DNA of 64,000 bases, from positions 1 through 64,000 of the forward strand of contig JAGIAI010000031.1 in the NCBI GenBank assembly GCA_017744935.1, read 5' to 3'. Positions 63,630 through 64,000 of the stretch are shown piece by piece. The translations under genes and the position numbers were made by a program. The notes below the pieces were generated by a model. That model saw only the letters and a list, made by a program, of their open reading frames with translations. It did no database searches and was not told where the DNA came from. This DNA is from Variovorax sp. (lineage in GTDB: Bacteria > Pseudomonadota > Gammaproteobacteria > Burkholderiales > Burkholderiaceae_C). How positions within the stretch are numbered: position 1 is the first letter of the stretch; each line of letters starts with the position of its first letter.

Positions 63630-64000
63630 ATCATTCTCCAGCCGATGGCTTCGCCGCCGCGTAGCGGCTTCAGCGTGGCGTCGCCGTAAGGCACGGTCTC
63701 CGGCACCGTCCAGCTTTCGCGGCGCAGGGTGACGGTGCCTTTGTTGCGCGGCAGGCCGTAGAAGTCGGCGCCGTGGAAGCTCGCGAAGCCTTCGAGCTTG
63801 TCGAGCGCGCCGGCGTTGTCGAAGGCCTCCGCATAGAGCTCCAGCGCGGTGAGGCCGGTGTAGCAGCCTGCGCAGCCGAGCGCATGTTCCTTGAGATGGG
63901 CCGGATGCGGAGCGCTGTCGGTTCCAAGGAAGAAACGATCGCTCCCGCTCGTGGCCGCTTCGACCAGCGCCACGCGATGCGTCTCGCGCTTGAGCACCGG
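63626..64000 (-). CDS. pyrC: Dihydroorotase PyrC, 5' part beyond window
   Basis: PyrC cyclises carbamoyl aspartate to dihydroorotate in pyrimidine synthesis. Only the C-terminal 125 residues lie in the window. [44 protein letters not shown] (catalytic Asp in TDSAPH), and [23 protein letters not shown] are characteristic of the homodimeric class II enzyme. It is read off the right edge and ends in a GTGA overlap with the NYN gene. Confidence 0.94.
   Translation of the reverse strand, partial: PVLKRETHRVALVEAATSGSDRFFLGTDSAPHPAHLKEHALGCAGCYTGLTALELYAEAFDNAGALDKLEGFASFHGADFYGLPRNKGTVTLRRESWTVPETVPYGDATLKPLRGGEAIGWRMM

Overview
The window is GC-rich chromosomal DNA from a betaproteobacterium, most likely a Comamonadaceae member close to Variovorax. 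The evidence is the gene order of a complete division and cell-wall (dcw) cluster, the DksA type carrying CxxT and SxxA in place of the zinc cysteines, the Bug-type solute-binding protein, and many short intergenic GC palindromes. Apart from two edge-truncated genes (tldD at the left, pyrC at the right), I see no broken genes. I see no insertion sequence, integrase-flanked island, CRISPR array, tRNA or rRNA. The one RNA gene I can support is rnpB (RNase P RNA) at about 58058-58392 on the minus strand.

Left part (1-11.3 kb). Minus-strand tldD and rodA face a plus-strand run of esterase, RNB exoribonuclease, TonB-like protein, aroE and mtgA. An acyltransferase-3 membrane protein follows on the minus strand, then a plus-strand phospholipid pair (PlsC-like and CdsA-like) and ruvC.

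The dcw cluster (about 11.2-30.0 kb, all minus strand) reads mraZ-rsmH-ftsL-ftsI-murE-murF-mraY-murD-ftsW-murG-murC-ddl-ftsQ-ftsA-ftsZ-lpxC plus a small membrane protein. Most junctions overlap by 1-4 bases. Transcription appears to begin upstream of mraZ at an extended -10 promoter followed by four GTG boxes spaced exactly 10 bp apart, which fits a MraZ operator. The proteins make and flip lipid II, assemble the Z ring and carry out septal synthesis. lpxC adds the committed step of lipid A synthesis.

Middle part (30.2-45 kb). HslUV protease, a STAS-domain protein, dksA and a COG0523 metal chaperone are all on the minus strand. They are followed by a tightly overlapped minus-strand operon dapF-DUF484-YdcF-xerC-rlmI. 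Next come a DsbA-like isomerase divergent from a flavin oxidoreductase, a PanE-like reductase, aquaporin Z and a nucleoside deaminase.

Right part (45-64 kb). An odd kinase-like protein precedes a BaeSR-like two-component system and a Pro/His-rich lipoprotein. Then come CorA, an SDR/LysR divergent pair, a slipin/NfeD membrane-quality pair, a TPR protein with a polyglycine tract, a Bug protein, a Nudix-metallo-beta-lactamase fusion, an RluF-like protein lacking the catalytic Asp, rnpB, cysK, a flavoprotein, htpX, and the overlapped pyrC-NYN-DUF3025 operon.

I did not find a clearly new multi-gene system. The most distinctive points are single-protein oddities: low-complexity insertions in MurD and the PlsC-like protein, a degenerate CdsA signature, Asp-to-Glu in the RluF-like protein, a pseudo-kinase next to BaeSR, and a Pro/His-rich sensor/lipoprotein pair.
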